This document shows positions 9,742 to 18,150 of a stretch of DNA of 18,150 nt, piece by piece. Positions within the stretch are counted from its first letter, which is position 1, and the number at the start of each line of letters is the position of its first letter. This DNA is from Conidiobolus incongruus B7586 (lineage: Eukaryota > Entomophthoromycota > Entomophthoromycetes > Entomophthorales > Conidiobolaceae), in NCBI GenBank assembly GCA_000697335.1, contig JNEM01008489.1, positions 1 to 18,150 of the forward strand. The letters are read 5' to 3'. A program made the translations under genes and the position numbers. The notes under the pieces are model-generated. The model did not search any database, was not told where the DNA came from, and was given only the letters and a program-made list of their open reading frames with translations.

Positions 9742-10196
9742 GAGAATTCAATATAATAGAATAATTTTAAAATAATATAGTATCAAAACCAAAATTGTAG
9801 CTAAAATCAAACTATGAAGGAACTTTCAATAACAATGATCGAACAGTAAAAATCAATTAAATTAGATACTAAACCATCAGCCAATGAAATCCAAATAAAG
9901 TGGAGAAATTATTAATAAAAATTTGGTAATGACATGAATTAAGATTTTATTGGATTTCAATCAAATAAATTTCAAGATAAAATTATAGTTTTATGCAAAT
10001 TTTATGCTTTTAATAAGATGTGTGTGTAGTTCGTAAAAATTTTTAATTACAAGTAATAGAAATCCACAATTGGTATCCTAATTTTATTACCACAACTACC
10101 CATATACTCTCAATTAAATTTTCAATCATATTAATTTTACAAAATTTTAAGATTGATTCTTGTCCTTTAATTTAATTATTTATAATCATTAGTACT
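9742..10196 (+). promoter_or_regulatory. NAP1 upstream region with paired CCAAT boxes
   Basis: There is no gene here. CCAAT lies at 9881-9885 and inverted (ATTGG) at 9949-9953. They sit within an inverted repeat, TGAAATCCAA (9885-9894) against TTGGATTTCA (9950-9959), about 240-315 bp before the NAP1 ATG. No CGCG element was seen. The promoter role is inferred from position. Confidence 0.4.
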
Positions 10197-11901
10197 ATGT
10201 CTGGTAATTATACTATACTATTTTGTTATTATATTTGATTTGTCTAATTTATTAATTATTAGCTCGTGATATTGTTAATAAAAAGAAGTCTGGCGACATT
10301 GCCCCTACTCCTAATAACACTCCCATCAATACTGCTCCTCTTTCTGGCTCTGTTAAGCCCAGTCTTCCCTCTTTAGCTGAAGGTGAAGGTAATATAATTT
10401 CCTTGAATTATTCGAGTTTATTCTCTGTTGATTTGTGATATCTAAAACTTGTCATTTTTAGAAGCCTACGCTGGCCCTTCTCAAGATTTGGTTAATTTAA
10501 TTCAAGTAAGTTTCTATCAAATCTTTTAATCTTAAAATATTTTTAACATTAATTTTAAAACCAACTAATTTAATATTGATAATAATTTAATCGCTCTCTC
10601 AAAAAATATATTCTGTTATTAAAATAAAACATATTAATCATATTATCATTTTTTAGGGTCGTTTTAATTCCCTCCTTGGAAAATCTTCCGGCTACGTTGA
10701 AAGTTTACCTGAAGAAGTTCAAAATCGTATTAATGGTTTGCACGCTTTACAAGTATATTACCCTGTTTTCTCACCCAAAAATATAGTACTAATCCTATAT
10801 AATTTTAGGCTAAACACAACGAATTAGAAGTTGCTTTCAACAAAGAAATCTTCGAATTAGAAAAGAAATATTTAGCTTTGTATACTCCTTTATATGAAGA
10901 AGTAAATTTATCTTAACTTCATAGTATATATAATTTTATTTATTATCTATTTAATTAGCGTGAAAAAATTATCAACGGCAAGAGAGAGCCTACATCCGAA
11001 GAAATTGAAATCGGCAAAGCTTATAGAGAAAAGGATGAAGAAGCTGAAGAAGTACGTTTATTTTTGGTAATTATTTTACTTTTTTCTTATGTCGTTATTG
11101 TAGGATGATGAAGAAGCTCCCACTCCCTCTCAAAGTGAAGAAAAACTCTCAGGTATTCCCGATTTCTGGTTAACCGTCTTGAAGAACCATCCCAAGATCT
11201 CCGAATACATCACCGAAAATGACGAAAAAGCTTTGAAATATTTGACCAATATTTCTGTCGAACACTTGACTGAAGAACCTGTAATTCATCATTTAATTTC
11301 GATATTATCTAGTTGTATTAACTTGTATAATTTAGGGTTTCCGTCTTACTTTCACATTCGATAAGAACGAATACTTCACCAACGAAACTCTTACCAAGAC
11401 TTATTTCTACGATCAGTCCTCCGAATTTGGTGACTACATGTTCCACCACACCGCTGGGTAAGTTTGTATTCATCATGATATCTAATCTATGTTTAACTGA
11501 TTTGCGTTAGTTGCACCATCAACTGGACTGAAGGGAATGATTTAACCCACAAGACCGTTGAAAAGAAGCAAGTCAATAAGAGAACCAACGAAATCCGCTT
11601 GGTCAAGAAGGACGAACCCATTGACAGTTTCTTCGACTACTTCGCCAACATGCAATTACCAGCCGACGACGATGACGAATTGGATCAAGAAGAGCGTCAA
11701 GCTTTAGCCGATTTAGTCGAAGCCGATTATGAAATGGGAGAAGAATTTAAGAACAAATTAATTCCTCACGCTGTCCACTGGTTCACCGGTAAAGCTATTT
11801 TAGAATATGGTGAAGCTGGTTTCGAAGGTAATTTCAACTTCTTCGGAAATCCTCAAGATGAAGACGATGAAGACGAAGAAGATGACGAAGAAGATATCTA
11901 A
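10197..11901 (+). CDS. NAP1: NAP1, nucleosome assembly protein 1 (histone chaperone)
   Basis: NAP1-family proteins bind and shuttle H2A-H2B dimers and assist nucleosome assembly. Exons are 10197-10203, 10263-10388, 10462-10505, 10657-10752, 10809-10901, 10959-11051, 11104-11280, 11336-11457 and 11511-11901. All phases join to 382 aa (budding yeast 417). The first exon has only seven coding bases (ATG TCT G). No other in-frame Met exists before the conserved core, so this start is forced. The core shows SLPEEVQNRINGLHALQ (about 75-91), the long dimerisation helix HNELEVAFNKEIFELEKKY, IPDFWLTVLKNHP (about 170-182), and FFDYFANMQLP (about 294-304). The C-terminus is the acidic tail QDEDDEDEEDDEEDI (368-382). 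Introns are 52-151 nt, several with TACTAAT/CTAAT sites. The gene converges on the Myb-like gene downstream. Confidence 0.96.
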
Positions 11902-12391
11902 TAGATTTATAATATTTTTATTATTTCACAGCTTATCAAGCATATTTCCACATCATTTAATAATATTAAATTTTTCGTTACAAAGGGTTTTTATTATTTT
12001 TTAAATATTCCTTTTTTAAATTCATTATTTTTTCATAATAAATTATTCTTTTTCATAATAATAGTATATATTATTTCTGAAGATTTATTATTCTTCAAAT
12101 CAATATGTTTTTTGACAATTTATAGAGCTTCAATTTCTAATATTAATGAATTGATATAATAAGACCATAATTCTTTTATTCTATATTTTATATTGTTCTT
12201 AACCTTTATAATCTATATTCACTAAATTTATATATCGATGTTTTGGAATTTGATAAATGTTAATCATTGATAATTATTATTTATATGGGTAACGATATAT
12301 AAATAATGTTATATATTCAATAATGAGAAATAATTTCTTATATTATAAATAATTGTTTATATTTGATAAAAATCTATTTTTAATAAATAAT
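11902..12391. other. spacer between convergent genes
   Basis: AT-rich 3' flanks of NAP1 (+) and the Myb-like gene (-). AATAAA occurs at 12037-12042, within a short direct repeat of TTTTTCATAATAA around 12028-12060. No gene or RNA was seen. Confidence 0.55.
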
Positions 12392-13213
12392 TTAAGATTC
12401 ATCAGTCGTATTAATAGTCTTATCATCACTAAAACTATCACTATTTTGTAATTCTATCAATTGATAGTATCGAATTTTACAATGTCTACCACCCTTCCTA
12501 GGTTTAAACTTTTTACCAATATTCACCCAATGAAAGTTCATCTCCTCAGCCAGTTTCAAAAGTAATTGATCTTCTTCATCCGTCCAACAATTGGATTTCA
12601 GCTTGTTAATATGATAATCCCAGTACGTCATACATTGCAACTGATTCCTCGTGCCGACAAAATTGGCTACAAGTTTCCAATTTCTACCGAATGTTTTAAG
12701 GCCTTGGAATAGGCGGTCAATCTCATCGTTGGACCATTTACCTGTGACAATATTCGGGTAGTAGTTGAGTTTTTTAAATTGTTTGTAAACGAGTTCGGGG
12801 TTGCGATAGCTGAAGTAGCGCGAATAGATTTCGTAGATGGTAAGGTCCTTGGATTTTAGGTCTTTGAGAAGGTTGAGCTCAGAGTCGCTGAATTTGATTT
12901 GGTCGGGTAAAAGTTTCGCAGATTGAGATACTTGAAGAGTTTTAAGGAGTTGGGATCGTTTAAGGTTATAGTACTTGGCTTGAATGGAACCGAGAGATCG
13001 GTGGCTGAAGTGTTTGCGGTGTATGATTGGCCAGTTCTTTTCGTATTTGATCACCTGTTCTACTAGTAGGGATTCTTCTTCCTGAGTCCATGGTTTTTGT
13101 GGTTTTGGTCTTGGTTTCAGATTTTCAGGTGATACTGATGTTGAAATTGGTCTGATTATCGAGATAGAATGTTTTATAATAGAATATTGTTTTAAAATAT
13201 TTATCAGTATCAT
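12392..13213 (-). CDS. multi-SANT/Myb-like protein with a mitochondrial-type leader
   Basis: This is an intronless 273-aa frame. Myb/SANT units have regularly spaced tryptophans. Unit 1 is about 41-86 (PWTQEEESLL, W42, W61). A degenerate unit at about 106-150 lacks Trp. Unit 3 is about 160-203 (W160, W179, W198). Unit 4 is about 210-252 (W210, W229, ending HCKIRYY). Such units usually bind DNA. The first 29 residues have no acidic residue, alternate Ile/Leu with Lys/Arg/His, and end RPISTSVSP, which resembles a mitochondrial presequence with a processing site. That suggests a mitochondrial DNA-binding factor, but this is inference. The C-terminus is short and acidic (SDDKTINTTDES). The ATG follows TTTCAG on the coding strand, so a 5' untranslated intron is possible. 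It converges on NAP1 and diverges from the ankyrin gene over 230 bp. Confidence 0.85.
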   Translation of the reverse strand: MILINILKQYSIIKHSISIIRPISTSVSPENLKPRPKPQKPWTQEEESLLVEQVIKYEKNWPIIHRKHFSHRSLGSIQAKYYNLKRSQLLKTLQVSQSAKLLPDQIKFSDSELNLLKDLKSKDLTIYEIYSRYFSYRNPELVYKQFKKLNYYPNIVTGKWSNDEIDRLFQGLKTFGRNWKLVANFVGTRNQLQCMTYWDYHINKLKSNCWTDEEDQLLLKLAEEMNFHWVNIGKKFKPRKGGRHCKIRYYQLIELQNSDSFSDDKTINTTDES

Positions 13214-13443
13214 CTGAAATATATAGCTATAATTAATTACTTATAATTTTCAACTAAATCACCATTCATCATCATTTATTTATCATGAATATTTTAGATA
13301 TAGTTTTATGGGATTTGCCTATATCCTTAAAATGGGAAAAATTTGATTAAGGATTAAGCAATTAAATTGATAAAAATTCAACTTCACGCAATAAAATGAT
13401 TAATCTCTGTAATTAATGACACAATAATAGTTTTTTAAAATCA
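13214..13443. promoter_or_regulatory. 230-bp divergent promoter region between the Myb-like and ankyrin genes
   Basis: The two intronless genes start outward from this stretch, so it must hold both promoters. I saw no CCAAT or CGCG motif, only AT-rich sequence. Confidence 0.4.
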
Positions 13444-14667
13444 ATGAATGTAGACAATTCCCACATCACCATCTATCTAACCGATTTACCAACACATATC
13501 CTACTAAACATATCCGTTCTGGCCAATAACTTTAACCTCTTTTTAACTTGTGTCCAACTTTACAAACTTACCACAACTACCAATTTCCGAGTAGGTTATC
13601 TCAAGAGTAAATACCCCAGTATTTCAAGTTGTTTTAGCTACGAAAACTTACAACATCCCTGGCTAAACAACTATCAAACTCTAACACAATTAATACGAAG
13701 TTGGCACTACAATTTACAAATTGACAACTTTCGATTAATAAAATATGGTTTAAAACTTAGGAAAGTGAACTGGTTTCCAATGTTATTGGACGAATTTGTA
13801 GCTACGAATATTACCGATAAACAAGATCTTCTAAACCAATTCTTGCTGGAAGCTTGCCAAGGTAGACATATTGAACTTATTGAATTCATACTTTCGAGAG
13901 GTGCTGACCCAAGTCACAATAACGCTAATTTAATATTGAAGAGTGTCCAGGATAACGATTTTAATTTAGCAAAACTATTACTGATATATACAAAGCAGTT
14001 GAGCTTAGATATGGTGAATCGACTGTTGAAAGGATGTGCCAACATTGAAAATATTAAAATTATAGATCTGTTACTTGAGCGTGGGGCGGATATTAATTTT
14101 GATAATGGATATTTAATTAGGCAGCAGAGTTATTTGGGTAATACCATGATTGTAAATTATCTGTTGAAGCGAGGCGCTGATCCTAAAGCCTTGAATCACG
14201 CTACATTACTTTCCGCATGTCAGAGAGGCCATTCGCAACTCGTAGCGCTCTTGGTTCAGTATGGGTGTGATCCGAATTTTAATAATGGAATGCCTATGTT
14301 TTTCGGTGCGAATAACAATCACTTGAATGTTATTGTAGAACTTGTCAAATCAGGCGCCAACCCCCACCTAAATGGTGTAGGTTTTGAATGTCTGGTAATT
14401 GCTTGTAAAAAGGGCAACTTATCAATGGTCAAGTATTTGGTTGAACAATTGAATATCCCAATTGATCCCAACGATATGGACAAAGTGAGATCGCCCTTGG
14501 TGTGGAGTATTGTTCATCAGCATTATGAAATTGCTCAATATCTAATATCTAAGGGAGCTGAATTAAATCATCCTAATAACTGTTGTTTAAGTTATTGTAA
14601 AAAAATTCGTAACTATAAATTAATAGAACTGGTGGAAAAGTCTGGAGGCATACTAACATCTAAATAA
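13444..14667 (+). CDS. F-box-like / ankyrin-repeat protein
   Basis: This is an intronless 407-aa frame with its start at the first Met after upstream stops. The N-terminus (about 9-56, IYLTDLPTHILLNIS...LFLTCVQLYKL...R) resembles an F-box, which in known proteins docks substrates to SCF ubiquitin ligases; this is a weak match. From about 129 to 405 it is an ankyrin array of roughly eight to nine repeats. The clearest repeats carry the signature ending SRGADP (151-156), ERGADI (212-217), KRGADP (242-247), QYGCDP (272-277), KSGANP (302-307) and SKGAEL (369-374), each with a preceding helix pair such as ACQGRHIELIEFIL. One unit (about 162-191) is degenerate. Its target and pathway cannot be read from sequence. 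No transmembrane segment or signal peptide was seen. An AATAAA lies 66 nt after the stop. Confidence 0.87.
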   Translation: MNVDNSHITIYLTDLPTHILLNISVLANNFNLFLTCVQLYKLTTTTNFRVGYLKSKYPSISSCFSYENLQHPWLNNYQTLTQLIRSWHYNLQIDNFRLIKYGLKLRKVNWFPMLLDEFVATNITDKQDLLNQFLLEACQGRHIELIEFILSRGADPSHNNANLILKSVQDNDFNLAKLLLIYTKQLSLDMVNRLLKGCANIENIKIIDLLLERGADINFDNGYLIRQQSYLGNTMIVNYLLKRGADPKALNHATLLSACQRGHSQLVALLVQYGCDPNFNNGMPMFFGANNNHLNVIVELVKSGANPHLNGVGFECLVIACKKGNLSMVKYLVEQLNIPIDPNDMDKVRSPLVWSIVHQHYEIAQYLISKGAELNHPNNCCLSYCKKIRNYKLIELVEKSGGILTSK

Positions 14668-14819
14668 TTATTAAAATATTATTTTTGAAAAAAGTATTAA
14701 TTTAATATGTTCATTTTTAAGTTAAAATGTACAATAAATAAATTGAATATTTTATTTCCAAGATTTCTAGAGTTAAGAATATTTCTGAATTATTTTTTTA
14801 TAGTTTAAGGAATTGGTAA
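14668..14819. other. short AT-rich spacer before tRNA-Gln
   Basis: 3' flank of the ankyrin gene with AATAAA at 14733-14738, then AT-rich sequence to the tRNA. No gene seen. Confidence 0.5.
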
Positions 14820-14890
14820 GCTCCGCTGGTGTAATGGTTAGCACTCAGGACTTTGAATCCTGCGATCTGAGTTCGATTCTCAGGCAGAGC
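14820..14890 (+). tRNA. tRNA-Gln(UUG)
   Basis: A 71-nt cloverleaf without an intron. The D arm is GTGT...GCAC. The anticodon stem is CAGGA/TCCTG around loop CTTTGAA, giving anticodon UUG. The T arm is CTGAG-TTCGATT-CTCAG with an intact B box. The acceptor GCTCCGC/GCAGAGC has one mismatch, C5-A68. The flanks GTAA (14816-14819) and TTAC (14891-14894) would extend the acceptor helix by four more pairs. No CCA is encoded. A T5 terminator follows. Confidence 0.93.
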
Positions 14891-14896
14891 TTACTG

Positions 14897-14901
14897 TTTT
14901 T
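14897..14901 (+). terminator. Pol III terminator of tRNA-Gln
   Basis: Five T starting 7 nt after the tRNA 3' end, the usual RNA polymerase III termination signal. Confidence 0.65.
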
Positions 14902-15114
14902 CAACCATATATCATTTTCAAGCCTAAATTTTTTGATTTTCTAAATTTTGATTTTTAAATAATCCAATTAAAAATTCCCAAATAAAAATAGCCCAAAAAT
15001 AAAAATAATTTAAACTGGTAACAATTGATTAAAATAGCACCAGTATCTTTTCATATTTTTTCTCTTTGATAAATTAATAACGATTATAAAACATAAAATA
15101 AAGATACTAAAGAT
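14902..15114 (+). promoter_or_regulatory. SCY1-like gene upstream region
   Basis: AT-rich stretch between the tRNA terminator and the ATG of the pseudokinase gene. One CCAAT lies at 14964-14968, about 150 bp before the start. No CGCG element was seen. Confidence 0.35.
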
Positions 15115-18100
15115 ATGGCATACTTTTCCAATTTAGTCAATACTGTGACTAAAGTAATATCCACTACCACCAGCAATTTAACGAGTTCGATTCCTTTTAT
15201 CATTGATGACGACTATATTCAACAGCCTTATAGCTCTATATGGAAGTTGAAAAAAGGTAAAAAGAAGGTAATTGTCAATTTCAATACAATATATACTAGA
15301 TTCATAATAAATTATTTAGGAAGATAACAGTCCCGTGTCCGTATTTGTATTCGATTGTCAGGCTGATAACGATAAATTAGCATTAGCTAAAAATGCTTTT
15401 AAAAAATTTCGTACTATAAGGCACCCTAACTTAGTTAACTTTATTGACGGTTACGAGGTTTTCATATTACTTTCATATGGTATTTTTATGATGTTAATTG
15501 TTTTTTAGAAAGATAACTTTATTTATATCATTACGGAACCCGTTACCCCTGTGAGATACCTATTAAATAATAGCGAATTTGACGATGACGGCGTAGATAG
15601 CACGAAATTGGATCCCAATCTCATAAGTTGGGGACTTTACAAAGTTTCCGTAAGTTACAACTTTTAATTCCTCATTTTATCAACTAATTTTTTGATTAAT
15701 AGTCTTTATTAAAATTTTTAAATCAAGACTGTAATTTAATTCACGGCTATGTAAGATTAGATAATATTTACGCCAATCAAGCTGGGGAGTGGAAGTTGGG
15801 AGGTCTTGAAGTTTTATCCAATTTGAAGGAGGAAAGTCCACCTATTTTGGTAGATATATTTACAATGATACAATATTTAATTTATTAATATGAGATAGTC
15901 TTATGGTAGATATTTGCCAGATCATCATAAGTATTCGCCTCCCGAAGTGACGATGGGAGGATTCGATAGATTATCGAGGTAATTCTATTATTTACATTAT
16001 TAGGTATTGATTTATTAAATATATTTTTTTAAAATAGTTTACCTACCACTACTTTAGACTCTTACCAAATGGGCATTTTAATTTATGAAGTGTTTAATGA
16101 TCACTATTCCAATCCTGATCAACTCAATAGTGTCAATAATATTCCGAAGGTATCAACTCATCAACTCATCAGCCCATATTAATTATTAATTATTAATATA
16201 TGATAATAGGAATTACATTTTGTTTATAAGAGACTTATCAATCCACAACCAAAGGCTAGAGGCGTTGCTAGTGAATTGTTAGAAACTCAATACTTTAAAA
16301 ATGATTTGATCAGTACTTTACTATATTTGGAATTACTTAACGTTCAGGAAGAGGGTGAAAAACAAAAATTTTATCAGTAAGTCCATTTTCTAATTATTTA
16401 ATTAAAATTATCGTTTTTCCTATTTTTTGAAATTCGAGTACTAATTTAATCGTTAGGATGTTGTCTACCAGAGTAGCTTCATTCCCCAAAGATTTATGCT
16501 ATCATAAAATCTTACCCGAAATGGTTAAAGCTTTCGAATTTGGAAATGGTATAAACTCTTCAAATGCTTAAATATAGCTCTTTAATGAACCCCTCTATTC
16601 ATTTTTAGGCGGTCCTAAAGCTCTTTCTGTCATCATTCAAATTGGTACCAAATTAACGAGTGAACAGTATCAAACACTGATTATTCCAACATTATTGAGA
16701 GTTATTGCTATTCAAGATCGTGGTATTAGATTGAATTTACTCAAATTTTTGGATTCTTTCGAGCCTCATCTTACTCCTAAAATGGTATGTGACAAGGTGT
16801 ATCCCAATTTAGTCGTCGGTTTTTCGGATACTGTTCCCCAAGTTAAAGAAGCAACTGTGAAGGGTGTACTTTCTCTAGTTGGAAAATTAAGTGAAAAACT
16901 CATCAATAATGATCTTATCAACCATCTTTGCCAGCTTCAGTTCGACCAAATTCCTGGTATTAGGGCCAATACAGTGATTGGCCTTGGCAAAATTGCCAAA
17001 TATCTGAATGCAAACAATCAGAAGAAAAAGTTGGGCCCAACATTAATCAAATCACTTAAAGATCCTTTCCCTCATTCTAAAATGGCTGCTTTAATGGCGT
17101 TGAGTTCTACTGCAGAATATTATGATGCTACAGATTGTGCCAATATCATACTTCCTGCTATTGTCACAGTTTTGGTAGATCCTGTTCGTATGGTTAGAGA
17201 ACAGGGTTTTAAGACTATCGATATATACCTTAAGAAACTTAATGAACATTCTAAAGAAATGGTAAGATTATATATTTTCAATCTTAAAATAAATAATTCA
17301 ATTTTTATATTAGCCTGAGCCAGTTGTCGAACCCTCTAAAGGCCAATCTTCACAGCCCACAGAACCTGTCAAAGTTGAAGATAGTTGGGCCGATTGGGCA
17401 ATGTCCAATATCAACAAAGGTATCTCTTCAGCTACAACTACTATTCAAAACAAGGCACTTGGCGTATCTTCGAATTCTACATCTACTCCTTCAACTGCAC
17501 CAATTTCGCCAATGTCTCAATCATCACCAATATCTCCATTATCTTCAATGAAGCCCACCTCTTCATCAATCACACCTCCCTCTGGTCATACCACTATTCC
17601 AACACTACCCAAGCCGAATAATAACCTTGGTCTAAGCAGTGCAACTAAATCTGGTTCAGACTGGAATTCTAATAGCAGTACCATCCAACACAAGGCACAA
17701 CAACTTAAGACCAACAAGATCAGCAAGAGCTTACTCGATGATGACGATGATATGGGAGGATGGGGCGACGGCTGGGACACTCCCACAGTATTCGATCAAG
17801 CCAACAAGAACAATTCATCCACATCGATCGATTGGTCCACCTCCAACTCGAAATCTGCCTCTAATACAAATATCTCATCCACCACAACCATTGACTGGTC
17901 ATCAGCTCAAAATAGAAAGGATGATTGGTCATCATGGGATACTGCAACCACTCAAAAGTCGACATCCTCAATGAAATTAACCCCAATGAAAAACCAACCG
18001 TCCAAAGATCTCAGCTGGGACGACTTTGATGGTTGGGGCGACAACAAGAGTTCCAATAACAATGCGAACAATTTCAACGACGACGATTTTGACAATTGGA

Positions 18101-18150
18101 TTTCACCTCCAACTACTACTAACACCAAATTGGGACTCAATAAGGTAATA
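15115..18150 (+). CDS. SCY1: SCY1/SCYL1-family pseudokinase with HEAT repeats (3' end outside the window)
   Basis: SCY1-like proteins are catalytically dead kinase-fold scaffolds; SCYL1 works in Golgi-ER (COPI) traffic and tRNA export. Exons are 15115-15267, 15320-15457, 15509-15649, 15703-15849, 15899-15978, 16038-16149, 16210-16376, 16457-16548, 16609-17261 and 17314-18144, giving 838 residues in phase. The kinase-like domain (about 40-260) contains SPVSVFVFD and FKKFRTIRHPNLVNFIDG. Its expected HRD is replaced by HGY (LIHGYVRLDN), and DFG by GGL (EWKLGGLE). HEAT repeats follow (about 310-560). The last exon starts with a SWADWA-type segment, then low-complexity Ser/Thr-rich sequence with acidic Trp clusters (GGWGDGW, DDWSSWD, SWDDFDGWGD), as in SCYL1. 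It ends in KLGLNK at a GTAATA donor, matching the KLG lead-in to the human RKLD tail, so one small final exon probably lies outside. Intron 2 uses an unusual GTTTTC donor. Confidence 0.93.

Noticed and set aside
13444-14667. Giant-virus origin of the ankyrin gene
   Set aside because: Ankyrin plus F-box-like architecture also occurs widely in eukaryotes, and no viral neighbour gene is present.
17324-18140. ORFs in other frames at the right end
   Set aside because: They overlap the in-phase last visible exon of the SCY1-like gene, whose frame joins correctly across all upstream exons.
1-18150. Transposon, virus-like element, or CRISPR array
   Set aside because: I saw no terminal repeats, transposase or reverse-transcriptase motifs, capsid-like genes, or regular direct repeats.

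Overview
This is an AT-rich nuclear eukaryotic window of about 18 kb. It carries six protein-coding genes, two tRNA genes and several decayed relics. The conserved genes are split by many very short introns: I placed 26, mostly 49-63 nt and three over 75 nt, with GTAAGT/GTAATT-like donors, TACTAAT/CTAAT-type branch sites close to the acceptor, and mostly TAG acceptors. Intergenic DNA is extremely AT-rich. Short introns, strong branch sites, CCAAT-box promoters and the gene content fit an AT-rich early-diverging fungus (Zoopagomycota/Mucoromycota-like or related). The exact lineage is inference, and other AT-rich microbial eukaryotes are not excluded.

Layout. 1-1206: AT-rich DNA ending in a promoter with CCAATCA boxes and one CGCG element. 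1207-3697 (+): MCM7, replicative helicase subunit, 5 exons. 3698-4836: spacer with a decayed tRNA-Gln(CUG)-like sequence (4065-4135, -) and the RAD51 promoter. 4837-6222 (+): RAD51 recombinase, 6 exons. About 6841-7371 (+): a broken phytanoyl-CoA dioxygenase-like gene that still shows intron structure. 7458-7528 (-): tRNA-Asp(GUC). 7529-10196: gene desert with one decayed coding relic (9373-9741). 10197-11901 (+): NAP1 histone chaperone, 9 exons, the first with only 7 coding bases. 12392-13213 (-): intronless multi-SANT/Myb protein with a mitochondrial-looking leader. 13444-14667 (+): intronless F-box-like/ankyrin-repeat protein. 14820-14890 (+): tRNA-Gln(UUG). 15115 to the window end (+): SCY1/SCYL1-family pseudokinase, 10 exons visible, 3' end outside.

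Functionally the left half groups DNA replication (MCM7), recombination (RAD51) and chromatin assembly (NAP1). MCM7 and RAD51 share a similar promoter layout: several CCAATCA boxes plus a lone CGCG element about 190-200 bp before the start codon, suggesting shared G1/S control. The intronless Myb/ankyrin pair, divergent over 230 bp, contrasts with the intron-rich housekeeping genes around it and looks like accessory content. I saw no CRISPR array, no intact transposon and no recognisable virus-like element. I found no convincing new multi-gene system. The most unusual items are the hidden dioxygenase relic, the second coding relic, the tRNA-Gln relic, the Myb protein with a mitochondrial-type leader, and the shared promoter architecture.
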